Part shown: positions 13,301 through 23,105 of the stretch, in pieces
Numbering within the stretch: the stretch's first letter is position 1
Layout of the letters: every line of letters begins with the position of its first letter
Origin: Opisthocomus hoazin
Taxonomy: Eukaryota; Chordata; Aves; Opisthocomiformes; Opisthocomidae
Reading direction: 5' to 3'
Assembly: GCF_030867145.1 (NCBI RefSeq)
Contig: NC_134454.1
Location: forward strand, 66,198,308-66,262,307
DNA: 64,000 nt
Notes under the pieces: generated by a model
What the model saw: only the letters and a program-made list of their open reading frames with translations
Database searches by the model: none
Told to the model about the DNA's origin: nothing
Position numbers and translations under genes: made by a program

Positions 13301-14815
13301 ATTTGGTTAGGAGAAAACTTAAGTGTATTAAGAAGCAAGAGTGGAACAAGTTCAAAGTAAAACTGTAGAAAACCACATCATTATAAACCTATAAAGGTGT
13401 TTAAAACTCAGCAAGGCTGTTTTAAGCATATCATTAAATGACTGGATGCCTATTATACTTAAAATCACATTTAATTTTTCTGAATGGTTCTCATTCAAAC
13501 CTTCTTAGATGTAACGTACTAACATACAAAAATGGATAAATGCTAACTTTTTGGGCTATTTATTTTTAACAATTCAAGTTTTGTTCGTTTCAATGTCCTC
13601 TTTCTATTAAGTGGATGTGAATGACTTCCTCACCTTTCTGCTATTGCTACTTAATTTCTTAAGAAAAAATAAATGGTCTGAAAGGTCACGTCTGTCATTC
13701 ACTTCCTAGTACAACAGATGTGTTAAGAAAAAAATATTTCTTTTCCTTCTCTGTTCTGTTACAGAATCATAGAATCCTTAAGGTTGGAAAAGACCTCTAA
13801 GATCATCAAGTCCAACTCATCCTCTGCTTGGGAGAAACAAAATTGCTATTTTGCAAACCTCGGTATCACCCATCTGAGCACAACCCTCGCATGCAGCCGG
13901 CGTAATGAGATCAGCCACAATTTACAGAAACACGCCAGGTCCGTTATTAACTTTCATTTACTGCACACGTCTTATCAGTGAAATTTCCGAGCACAAGGCA
14001 GGGCAGGTTTCCACCCCTCTGAACAGCAATTTTGGCTTCCGTTCGAGCGGCCCTTTCTCGGAGAATAGAGCCCTTCGAAGGAAAAAAAAAAGGGGGGGGG
14101 GGGGGCATAAAAAAACCCCCAAACTCAAGAGCTGGTGCCGGCGGCACGCACCGACCGAGCAGCGCGGCCTGGCAGCTAGCCGGGCAGGCCCGGGGCTCTC
14201 TGGCCCGACCCTCCTCCGCTCACCCCGAAAGAAGAAAAAGGCGGCCCAGGGAAAGGGAGGTTTCGGGAAAGTGGGGGGAAGCGCTGCGGGGCAGCCTAGG
14301 CGCCCGCTCCTCGCCAGGCCTTCGGCCACCTCTCCGTGCTGGCACCCGCCAGCGGGCGGCCGCAGCCCCGAGAACACAAAACCCCGCCGCTCCGGGGATG
14401 CCGCGGCTGCTCCCCTCCGCGGGCCGGCGCCGCCATCTTGAGTTCGGGCGAAGCTCCTCTCCGCTACCGCTCCTGCCATGCCACGGGGAGGGACCACGTG
14501 ACCCCTTCCCCGCGCAGGAGGCTCTGGTGCCCGCACTCAAGATGGTGTCTCGGGCCTTCTGCCTCTCCCCTTCCCTCCACCCTCCCGGCCCCTCTAGGCC
14601 TCTTCCTCCGCCCCAGTCTCCGTCGCTCCGGAGGCCGGCGCAGGCCCCACTTACTCCGGGGGATAGAGGCGCAGCTCCTCGATATCTCCCAGGAAGCCGA
14701 AGAGCGTCCGCATCTGCTCGCTGGTCACCGCCGAGGACAGGTTCGTGACCTGGATGACGGACGTGGGGCCCAGGGGGAAGCCGAGCGGCACCCCGATCCC
14801 TCCGCTGTTCATCAT
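4201..14815 (-). CDS. SREK1: SREK1, 5' part (exons 1-2 of a gene continuing left of the window)
   Basis: SREK1 (also SFRS12/SRrp86) is a nuclear SR-related protein that modulates the activity of other SR proteins in alternative splicing. The two recognised exons join with matching phase (GA at the end of exon 1 plus C at the start of exon 2 gives Asp). They encode about 98 residues, nearly all one RRM: RNP2-like VIQVTNL near residues 20-26, RNP1-like KVCYIKF in exon 2, and a close match to the amino terminus of the vertebrate long isoform. The second RRM, the RS-rich region and the E/K-rich region are not in the window; I searched positions 1-4200 on the minus strand for the next exon and did not find it. 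The start was chosen because the tandem ATG-ATG opens the known MMNSGG-type amino terminus inside a CpG island. Identification rests on recalled family sequence, not a search. Confidence 0.95.
5238..5788 (-). mobile_element. Solo LTR, avian ERVL-like, in SREK1 intron 1
   Basis: On the minus strand this 551-base block opens TGTCCCGGTTTCGACTGG, continues through GAGTTAATTTTCC and TGTTTTGGATTT, and ends in AACTACA-type sequence. That layout, including GAGCGAGCAGC and CTTAGCTGCTGGC near the 3' end, is the typical look of bird ERVL-type LTRs. The ends are TG...CA. An ATTAAA poly(A) signal on the sense strand is at 5360-5365. No retroviral internal sequence flanks it, so it is a solo LTR. I could not see a clean 5-bp target duplication, so the ends may be off by a few bases or eroded. 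Its sense direction is that of SREK1. Confidence 0.85.
5394..5420. repeat. AAT-type simple repeat inside the LTR
   Basis: Imperfect runs of AAT/AAC/ATG triplets. This simple repeat is commonly present at the same place in this LTR type. Confidence 0.7.
6537..6555 (+). repeat. TTG microsatellite
   Basis: About six TTG triplets (TTTGTTGTTGTTGTTGTTT) in SREK1 intron 1. Confidence 0.8.
10440..11968 (+). mobile_element. CR1 LINE, old degraded copy, 3' part
   Basis: Plus-strand CR1 sequence runs from the GAGTCTAGAGGGCCTGATGGG segment to the CR1 3' end (AACTTGAGATATTCTGTGATTCT). It encodes fragments of reverse transcriptase: LDFSKAFD (motif A, near 10840), [10 protein letters not shown] (motif B region, near 11010), and a damaged motif C reading SAADTKLE instead of FADDTKL. 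Frames are broken between about 10705 and 10827 and again near 11600. The endonuclease and ORF1 are missing, as in most bird copies. The sequence is much more diverged than the copies at 23 kb and 48 kb. It is antisense to SREK1. Confidence 0.93.
10827..11892 (+). pseudogene. CR1 reverse transcriptase remnant
   Basis: Two overlapping frames (10827-11627 and 11593-11892) cover the RT palm to the C-terminal domain. Recognisable pieces are [24 protein letters not shown] and, near the end, [15 protein letters not shown]. One frameshift lies near 11600, and motif C has lost FADD. It cannot encode an active enzyme. Confidence 0.9.
12795..12843 (+). repeat. Two and a half copies of a 19-bp AT-rich tandem repeat
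   Basis: The unit TATCATAATATTATTCAAG occurs at 12795-12813 and, with one change, at 12814-12832, followed by a partial copy (TATTATTCAAA) at 12833-12843. Confidence 0.85.
13761..13816 (-). mobile_element. CR1 3'-end fragment
   Basis: The plus strand reads ACAGAATCATAGAATCC, then GGTTGGAAAAGACCTC and CATCAAGTCCAAC. This is the reverse complement of the conserved CR1 tail. Only about 55 bases are left. It lies just at the AT-rich edge of the SREK1 CpG island. Confidence 0.85.
14082..14105 (+). repeat. A10-G14 homopolymer junction
   Basis: Ten A (14082-14091) are followed by fourteen G (14092-14105), then a short A7-C5 stretch. It lies at the edge of the CpG island within SREK1 intron 1. On the SREK1 transcript strand this is a C-run followed by U. 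It is length-unstable and a likely site of sequencing error. Confidence 0.9.
14429..14440 (+). promoter_or_regulatory. YY1-type site, first of an inverted pair
   Basis: GCCGCCATCTTG matches the well-known YY1 core (CCGCCATNTTG). It lies in the first 230 bases of SREK1 intron 1, the usual downstream-of-start position for YY1 sites in CpG-island promoters. It is one arm of a 17-base inverted repeat (14433-14449). Confidence 0.6.
14491..14503. promoter_or_regulatory. E-box CACGTG in a near-palindrome
   Basis: GGACCACGTGACC contains a perfect CACGTG with GTCACGTGGT-like flanks, the type bound by USF, MYC/MAX or TFEB/MITF family factors. It sits between the two YY1-like sites. Function is inferred from the motif only. 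Confidence 0.5.
14529..14547 (-). promoter_or_regulatory. YY1-type site, second of an inverted pair
   Basis: Read on the minus strand this is CACCATCTTGAGTGCGGGC. It matches the arm at 14433-14449 at 16 of 17 positions over the shared stretch, in the opposite orientation about 80 bases away. The YY1 core CCATCTTG is kept. Confidence 0.5.
14655..14815 (-). CDS. SREK1: SREK1 coding exon 1
   Basis: This exon encodes 53 codons plus two bases, starting at 14815 with two consecutive ATG codons. The first 18 or so residues are Gly/Pro-rich. They are followed by the first half of the RRM: beta-1 with VIQVTNL, then helix 1 with TSEQMRTLF, then IEELRLYPP. The donor is GTAAGT directly after CCCCCGGA (14655). 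Reading through the donor would meet TAA at once. The surrounding DNA is very CpG-rich, as expected for a first exon. Confidence 0.95.
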
Positions 14816-15440
14816 GGCGCACCCTGCGCGACCGCTCCGCTCCGCTCGCGGCCGTGCCACACGCAGCCGGAGAGGCGGGCCTGACCACGGAGAGGAGTGC
14901 GCGGCGCCTGCCAGAGCGCCCTGGCGCGCGGGCGCTCTAGCGGCGGACTCGACTGCTCCCTGGCGGAGTGTCCGGGAGGCCGGCCCGTCTTCCCGCCGCC
15001 CGGGGCTTCCGGGCGCCCCCGCCCCGCGCAGACCGGCCCCCGCCGGCCGCACTCCCGCCCGCGCCGCGGGGGAACGGTCCTCGCTGTCCCGGGAGCGGGC
15101 CGGGCCGCCGTTGCCAGGGCGGGACCAGTGCGGGGCCTCCGCCCCGCCTAGAAAGGGGCGCGGGGCCGCGCGCGCCCCCCGGCTGTTAACGGCGGCGTCC
15201 CCCGCCCCGGCCTCCCGTCCCGTTCCCAGGGGAACAAACCCCTGAAGCCCTCGCCGCGTCTGAACGGGAGGGGGTTGTAATGGACTGATTCGTGGACGGT
15301 TTCGTTCTCGCTTGACTGTGAATCCATCCCAGATAAATTGATTTTACCCGGCGTTATGGCTCAAATTCTCTTTAAAAATCAAGTTGACTGGAGAAAAATG
15401 CAGCTGAGCCCTATGCGTGTGGGTGACCGCTGTCAAGGCT

Positions 15441-15943
15441 TGTAATAGACTAGAAGATGATTTGTGTCGAGTGCACACATTGTGCAACTGTGGAAACAAG
15501 CACAATGTGAGATGACAAAACCACATAAGGCATGGAACAACAGATAGAAGTCCAGTGCGGTTTGAGACTGGGCTGACTGTATCGCTTACGCAAGATAAAA
15601 ACCAAGTGCGCACGTGCTGATAGGAAAAGGACATTTAGAGGACATCGAGGAAGAAGAGACTCTTCATCCCAAAGACCACCAAAGGAACTACAAAGACCAC
15701 CAACATCATAAGACGCATGCATCAATAAATGATGCCATGTAAGCACAGAGAATCGAAAGAAGGAGGAGACTTCACGGAAATGAACAGCTCGGAGAGAATA
15801 TAAAGACTGCCGGTGCCATCAGAAGGTGTGCGTGTTGGTGGAGCAGCGACTTCCCGCGCACCCAGCGCTGTTTGCTTGCTTTTTGTTGCCTTAAATATTA
15901 ATAAAGAAAAAGATAATGCAAATGGCGTATTGTCATTATAACA
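15441..15943 (+). mobile_element. Solo LTR with TATA box, poly(A) signal and 4-bp target duplication
   Basis: A 503-base block begins TGTAATAGACTAG and ends CATTATAACA. It is flanked on both sides by GGCT (15437-15440 and 15944-15947). It has the right parts in the right order for an LTR: a TATAAAG box at 15799-15805, then an R-like stretch with GCGACTTCCCGCGCACCC, an AATAAAG poly(A) signal at 15900-15906, and a short U5-like end. No retroviral coding sequence adjoins it. A 4-bp duplication is typical of ERV1-type integrases, but the family assignment is inference. It lies about 600 bases upstream of the SREK1 start and points away from SREK1, toward the ERBIN 3' end. Confidence 0.8.
15799..15805 (+). 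promoter_or_regulatory. LTR TATA box
   Basis: TATAAAG lies in the sense direction of the solo LTR, about 100 bases before its poly(A) signal, so U3, R and U5 can be placed. Confidence 0.6.
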
Positions 15944-18759
15944 GGCTCTAACTGCAGTCTTTCTTCGTGGCAAAGAACTGTGCGTCACATCACTGAATGA
16001 TGTGAATAGTTTGAATGTAAGACTTTGGATACCCTGAACCTGAACTGAACTTTTTTAAGCTGTCTGGGCTGAAAAAGACTGCAAATTTGTGATACTTCCC
16101 TGAGCAAGTAGGTCAGTTTTTACGGAATATCCGTAGGTAAGACTGGGCAGTGCTTCCTTTATTGGTGCTTGGTATGTTACAGAATTTTAAGTAATTCCAA
16201 GCAATTGTCAGAGTGTTATTTAAAAATCCATATGCATATGTTTTAGGTAGTATTTACTTCAAAATGATAATTGGTGCTTTCATATCCTTTTTCCAAATGG
16301 AATCCATCTTCCAAAAGTACAAGATTTAAGATCAAAGTTAAATCCTTTCTTTGAGCCATCCTGGTAGCTTTTAATTAGCCTAAGTTTAGAGAAGTTTAAC
16401 AGGAGAATTCAAGATCTTTTGTTACACATTGTGCAAAATTAAGCTCCGGTGTGATTATTCTATCTACAGGAACATTACATAAAGATTTCCTTTGTTTTGA
16501 TTAGCACATCTCATCCAAAGACAGTTAGCAGGGGTGTAGAAGCTGTTACTGCTTTGAACATTCTTGTCCTTTCTCCTTGCACCTCTCACTGGATGGTATC
16601 AGAAAAAGGAGCGCTAAGATTCACAAACAGAAAAATGCCGTGATGTCAGAACTGACCGGGATACCCTTCTTCAGGTAAAGGTTTTAGTAGTACATCTGAA
16701 ATTTGGAGCTACTGGTCTACTTCCCAAAAACAAAAGAGAAGCAAAACAGTGTTTAGATTTTTTTCTTGTCAGTCCTTGCCACAGGACAGAATTAGCTTAG
16801 AAAATAATGCAAATAAATAAATTAATTTGGATTTCAGAATAATAGCCAAAAAAAACCCACACCAAACCCAGTGCCGAAAGCTTTGGTTCACACAGGCTGC
16901 TGTTAAAATGCCAGAAGCAAACAATGACTCTGTTTCATCCAAACAGTCCAAAATTTTGCAGTGTTTAAGAGCCGCTCCCTCTCCTATAATAAAAACCAGA
17001 GCCATTGAGAAAAGAGGTTAAATAAAATGGGTACACATGCAGAAGGGGAATCGATGTACAAGCAGCGCCCTAACATCGTCTTCTCTCTAACCAACGGTTA
17101 ACAGACCCACATTAACATCTTAGGGGTTGCTGTAGGCCAAGACAAAACTTTAGCTGTAGTCTAAATGGATTAATACATGTAGGAGCTTCTTTTCAGTATT
17201 GCTTACCTGTTTTTATACTTTTTCGTAACTGTATTGGCACGCTTAGATTGAGTAAATAAATCCTTTCATTTTACCTTCATCTTGTTTGTATGGGCAGTGA
17301 TGTTAGGTTAACTAGAAAAGACCAAGGCATTCCATGCCTGCAGTGCAGAAATCCTTCAGCCTCTCCCGTCTGGGGATACCACCATCAGTCTCCTGACAAC
17401 CCACGCAGTAGATTTTGACTGAGCTCCACTCAAACTCTAACCATGATTTTAGAAAGCCCTGTGCACTTGCAGAGTTACCCAGATGGGGTGCTTGGGAGAA
17501 CAGCTTTACAGTCATTGCATTAAATTCTTAAAGATATGCGGTAACACCTTTCTGGAAGAGGAAAACTACTACTCAAAAATTCCTATTCTTATTATCTAAA
17601 AACAGGTGCAAACTATGCTTCAAAGAGAACTGATCTATCAGCAACCATTGTGTAGTCAAATTTTTTTCAGTTTCCTTTGGAGTTGCTCCAGAACTTAGAC
17701 TCAGTGGGACTTTGCTATTCATAGGGGTCTCCTGCAGTTTTCAGACAACGTGAAGGCAAATGATAAATGAAAGATCATCCATGCGTCGGCAGTATGTGTG
17801 TTCGCAGGAGCAAATAAGCAATTCTTCCTGAAAACAAGAAATGAAATTTTTAGGGGTACAGGGCAAACCTCAGAATATGGACAATTTGCTTGCTGTTACA
17901 ACAACATACCCTCCCGTTTCATTAATCAGCTGAGTTTTTGCTGTGTATAGAAAATGATGTTCCCCTAAAACTGCATCATTCCCTCTTCTTTTTAGATTCT
18001 GAAAAACAACATCAATACATTGCCCTTACAGAGATCATGAAACTTAAATTCCGTGTTACCTACATGTAGAATGGTAAAGTCTTTAAACAAAAGCAACTAT
18101 TAACCTTTTGGCTAAGATTGTATTTCCTGCTCTTTTCGCAACATTTAAAAACCATTTACTAGGAAATGTTAATTGCAAGTGCCAGTAGCAAAATATTGGT
18201 AATTTAGAATGAACTTGCAGTAAAGCCTATTTTAGACAATCAGCAGAAAAGTCTTTTTTCCCTACAAAAAGAAGTCACCTTTAGAGTAGGCAGTGCGTGG
18301 TGTGTCAGAGGTGGACGTCAGTGTGGTACTTGCTGTGCTTCCAGGGGTAGCGAATGGAAATCAAATGAGGTAAGATAAAGACAGAAACATTTGAAAGCAT
18401 TCATTAGCCTGCTTTAAATTGAGCCTTAAAGACTTCCAAGAGAATGTTATCCAGAGATCATACCTATTTGATACAAAATCAGTAGTTCTAAGTTTTAAGT
18501 AATATGTGAAAAGCAAAATTTAACTTCAGATTCAGCTACTCCTGGGGCACTGGTAAAATTTGCCTCCAGAAATCCCATGCCCCTGATACCAGTCCAGAGC
18601 AAGGAACACACATTTAGCAGAGGAGAATCAGGTTAAGCAAATGGTTTGCATGCGTGTCCATGGGATCTGGTGGGATGTTGCTATGACTGTAGAGGTATCT
18701 AGCCAACGTCACTGTGAGATCACCGTTAATTATCTTTGAAAGGCTGTAGTGTTTGGGAG
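15944..18759. other. Intergenic, no gene seen
   Basis: This is AT-rich sequence between the solo LTR and the next CR1 copy. Only short open frames without recognisable domains occur on either strand. No RNA gene was recognised. Confidence 0.6.
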
Positions 18760-20041
18760 AGGTGAATGTCACCCCTAGATTCCAGACGGACAAGAAGGAG
18801 CATCTGGAAAACTACCAGCCAGTCAGCCTCACCTTGATCCCTGGGAAAGTGACAGAGTAAATCGCTCTGGAAGCCATTTTAAGGACAAGAATGTGACTGG
18901 GAGTTGTGAGCATGGATTTATGAAGAGAAAATTATGCCTGACCACCTGGTAGCCTTCTACAACAAAATGACTGGCTCCATGAATGAGGGGAGAGCAGCTA
19001 ATAGGGTTTATCTTGACTTTAGCGGGGCTTTTGTGACTGCATCCCACAACATCCTGGTAGACAAACCGATGATTAGATGAGTGGGCAGTCAGGTGCATTG
19101 GAAGCTGGCTGAACTGCCCTGCTCAAAGGGCTGTGATCATTGGCACAAAATCCAGCTGGCTGTGAGTCAATAGTGATGCACCCCTACGACAATATTGGGT
19201 CCAATACTGTTACATCATCATTATGTCTTCATTAACAACCTGGACAATGGGATGTGGACAGTGGGACACAGTGCAACCTCAGCAGGTTTGCAGATGATAC
19301 ATAATTCAGAGGAGTGGCTGATACCTTACACTGTATATGCTGCCATTCAGAGGGACCTCAAAAGACTGGAGAAATGGGCTGGCAGGCATCTCGTGTTGTT
19401 TAGGAAAGGGAAACGCAAAGCCCTGCACCTGGGCGGGAACAGCCCCATGCACCGGTACATGCTGGAGGCCAGCTGGCTGGAAAGCTAGCTGGCAGAAAAG
19501 GACCTGGAAATCCTGTTTAGCAAGTTCAACATGAGCAAGCAAGTGTGCCATTGTTGCAGAGGAGGCCAACAGCCCCCTGGCCTGCATTAGCAAGAGCATC
19601 ACCAGCAGGTTGAGGAAGGTGATCCTTGCCCTCTACTCAGCACTGGTGAAGCCACGTCTGGAATGCTGTGTCCAGTGCTGGGCTCCCCAGCTGAGGAGGC
19701 TGCTTGTCTTTGTGAATAAGTACCAGATGGAAGACTCTGAACAAGACAGTGGGACTCTTCTCAGTGGTGTCCAGTGACAGGACAAGAGGCAATGGGCACA
19801 GATTGCAACACAGGAAATTTCATTTAGTCATAAGAAAAAAACCCTTTGTTTTATTGTGAGAGTGGTTGACTGGTGGAGCTGGTTTGCCTGAAGAAGTTGT
19901 GGAGTCTGTGTTCTTGGCAATACTCAGAACCTGGCCTGAGTCTCCTGCTCTAGTTGACTTTGTTTCGAGCAGGGTGGGGTTGGACAGGGTGATCTCCAGA
20001 GGGCCCTTCCAGCCTCAGGAGCTCTGCAATTCTCTGAGAAT
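18760..20041 (+). mobile_element. CR1 LINE, old copy with internal deletions
   Basis: The start resembles the CR1 AATGTCACCCC...AGACGGACAAGAAGG region. Recognisable CR1 segments follow: CTACCAGCCAGTCAGCCTCACC, a motif A remnant (TATCTTGACTTTAGC), GAGGGACCTCAAAAGACTGG and the AGAGGGCCCTTCCAGCC tail. Reverse transcriptase is broken by many stops and frameshifts. Part of the C-terminal domain is deleted near 19710-19745. The terminal repeat is eroded (CTGCAATTCTCTGAGA). Confidence 0.9.
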
Positions 20042-23000
20042 TAAAGCTGCTTTCCTGAACTGCGTTCACTTATTCAATCATTCTTGATTGATAAGAAGAT
20101 TGGAATAATACTTTCTGTTAACTTTCTATAATAATGGAGATATTCTTTAGTAATCTCAGGAAGTATTTGAATACACATTATAAGTGTTACATTACTGCTA
20201 CCTTGCTTGGAATGTCTGTAGTCAGAGCAAGTCTCCAGATGGTGGAATGGTTAGTTCTTTGATTATTTTTTACATATATTACAAGATTTTTGAACTACTT
20301 TACTGATGTTTTCCAAAATCGTGTGTCTTCTTCGAGGAGAGAAAATCTAACAAACTTCAATTCTTATTCTCATTACCAAAACCGTTGGTTAGAGAGAACC
20401 AACAATGCTTTGCTCAGTTACAACTACATTGAGCAGGATTTGATGGAGTGTGATCAACAAGTGAGACTAGCATTACTAATTCAAATAGGAGAACAAACAT
20501 GAAGAATTTCTTTGTTTTTCTGTTCTCCTGTAATGGAAAGGAACAAAGCAATGCTTTGTATAGGCCAAGCAGCACATGGAATATCAAGCATATTATTGCC
20601 AACCTAAGTAGGACTGTAAGATAGTCTACAGAAAAGCTGAGAAACCTTCTGTGGGTACATGAAAATCTCAAAGAATTTGCATCACTGTCAGCAAAATCAG
20701 CTAATCTCGGGTTTATATCTGTCAGAGTATTTGCCTATATGTCAAACTGCTTTCCCACTTGTCATAATATTTTTCTCAATCACCAGTTATTTGTGTGGTA
20801 TTGTAGCACCTGTTACTCACCTGACTTACTCAACACTCTACTAAAAAAAGCAAAAAGACCGATAGGTACCTTGGTCGGGTACGAACTGCACATGCGGTGA
20901 CTGATACCCCTTTCAGTGGGCATTTCTCAGCTGAGTCTGGTTGTCAAACGACTGGATGTTTTGTTGTAGGCCATTTGCATATCAACTCACATTAATACAT
21001 TTGCAGGATGCTAAACAACACACTGTTCTGGTTTTTTCGTCAGGCTTTCATAACTCTGCAATTATGCACTGAACTAAAAAAAAAATCTCACATTCCTTAG
21101 GGAAAAAATATGTACAAACATTAAAATAATCATTGTATAACACAGTTTGAATTTAGGCAACTTTTGGCATTTTACTGAGACTGAGAAAATTTTGAGTGAG
21201 TGGTACAAAAGATTAAAATACTGCCATCATTTAACCATAGCTAGCACCTTTGGTTCTCATTAAAGCATTCAAGTTGTATTCAGTAACTACTTTTTATTTA
21301 TTTAAGATGATGAATGGATATGCTTAACTTAATCTTTCAGTATATAAGAGTGATTAAAATCGACATGTATCAATCTGGTGAAGAGATCCAAATGAAAATA
21401 AAGCGGTTCTCTTCTGAATGTTCTTTCATGAGCAGTACTAGAAGCCAGTGTATTTGTGTAGCTTTTGCTATGAAACTTTGTTTCCATACAGAGTCACATT
21501 ACACCCTTTGCCTCATCATACAGCCAAAATTACAATGTTTTGCATAGATGGGTGGTGCAGAACACAGGAAACAAATGTGTCTTTTACTACACAGATACTT
21601 CTTGTTTTTGTGAATTAATTAAGAGGCATACTATTCAAATACCAGTCTCCTCCTACTACTCACAGTAGATTGCCTGTTCAGGCTGACTTCTGGTAACACT
21701 CTTTGTTTCTCAGTTTTTGCCCGGATGTGTGCTCCAGGTCGGGATATTTTTCTGCCTCTCCTAATCAGGAATTTTACTCAATGTATAATTGAGTAAATTG
21801 AGCTGATAGTATGAACTGTTTCTCTTCAAAGCGGTTAACATGAAATCTAAAAACAATGTATGTTTTGCCTGCATCTCCAGTTATTTCAGCACATTTTGTT
21901 TTAGAATAAAACTGCATGTGGAAGTAGGATTTTTGAAATACCTAATGCAATTCAGATTCACACCTCAGTTTAACTTCAGCTAACTTTCAAATACAGACAA
22001 ATTGGCAAATGTAAACTTTGTAGCATTTCACAGAAAATAGACTTGGTTCTAAACTCCAACAAATCCACAGTTCTTCCTAAATGCTAGAAATTGATTTTAC
22101 CGCTTTTCCATCGTTACAGTATTCAAGTTCAGCAGGTAGCTGCTCTCTTTTTCGTGTATGTCTTAGTATAAATTGTTTGGTTTATTTAATGAGACTGTCG
22201 TGTAGTAGAGGAAAACATTTTACAGAAAACAAACTTTTCATTGTGAAGTAATCCCTAATCCAAACATCTGTAATCTCAAAAATTTTTCACAAAGCATGAG
22301 ACCAATTTTATATCCCTACCCAGAAAAGTGATAAAAAGATCTTTCTAGCGTAAAGTTTCTCTAGTAGTGGTTGTTTTTCCCAGATGAAACTTGATCTAGA
22401 AATCTTAAAATCCTACCTGTATTGAGATTAACAGATGAAGTCTACGTAGTCAATGTAAGCAGCTGAGACTCTTTCCAAGTTCCTGCCTCGGGATGGCAGT
22501 CACATATATAAACTGGCGTTGGTAAACTGAAACAGCTGTGAGGTTTTTGCATCTGCTTTTTGCCTGTTTTATGGCAAAAAAATGAAAAAACTTAAGACTG
22601 TTATATTTAGCATAGCAGTATTAGTTATAAGAGTCATATTAGCACCTCTATGAGTGTGTTTTATAATGAAGTTCCCCTTCTCCCCATAGAATTGCCTAAA
22701 TCAAACACGGAGTAGCATTTCTCGGCTTTCAATTCTTTTTAAACTTACTCTGAAATAAGATGAGGGACTTAGCTGACAACCGATAGTATCTAGATAGTAT
22801 TTTTATCTCTAAATCTCCAAGCGCATATTAACAAAGGAGGATTAACGCCACAGTTTACAAACTGGGAAAACGCACCAAAGCGGGCAAGAGAGATCTGGGA
22901 ACAGATTCTGCATCCAATTATCATTTCAGGGCAGCATTTCTTCAGTCACTTATGAAATGCAGTATCTGTTTTCCAGACAACACTACTTGCATTACACAAG

Positions 23001-23105
23001 CATTTTCCCCTTCAAAAGGGGTTTTAAAAGACCCACTTTTAAGCTGTATAAAATTCTGCATATCAATTTTGAGTTTATAGTAAGATTCTATAATATGCTT
23101 TTAAA
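20042..23105. other. Intergenic, no gene seen
   Basis: AT-rich sequence with no open frame above about 85 codons and no motif I recognise. Confidence 0.6.

Larger units (their letters stand above)
4335..14654 (-). other. SREK1: SREK1 intron 1
   Basis: This 10.3-kb intron splits the RRM. It holds the ERVL-like solo LTR at 5238-5788, the old CR1 copy at 10440-11968, a CR1 tail at 13761-13816, a TTG-type microsatellite near 6537-6555 and a 19-bp tandem repeat at 12795-12843. I see no further exon or RNA gene in the remainder. Confidence 0.8.
14100..15250 (-). promoter_or_regulatory. SREK1: CpG-island promoter region of SREK1
   Basis: About 1.1 kb of strongly GC- and CpG-rich sequence surrounds SREK1 exon 1 in otherwise AT-rich DNA. 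It has many GC-box-like stretches and no TATA box near the start codon, which fits a housekeeping, dispersed-start promoter. The transcription start cannot be fixed from sequence; the 5' UTR should lie just above 14815. Many long overlapping open frames on both strands here are a by-product of GC content. The island could also fire a divergent non-coding transcript, but no gene is visible on the other side. Confidence 0.85.

Noticed and set aside
13905..15245. Many long open frames (up to 238 codons) on both strands of the CpG island
   Set aside because: They overlap in all frames, are Pro/Arg/Ala-rich and result from the lack of AT-rich stop codons. Only the SREK1 exon has family resemblance and splice sites.
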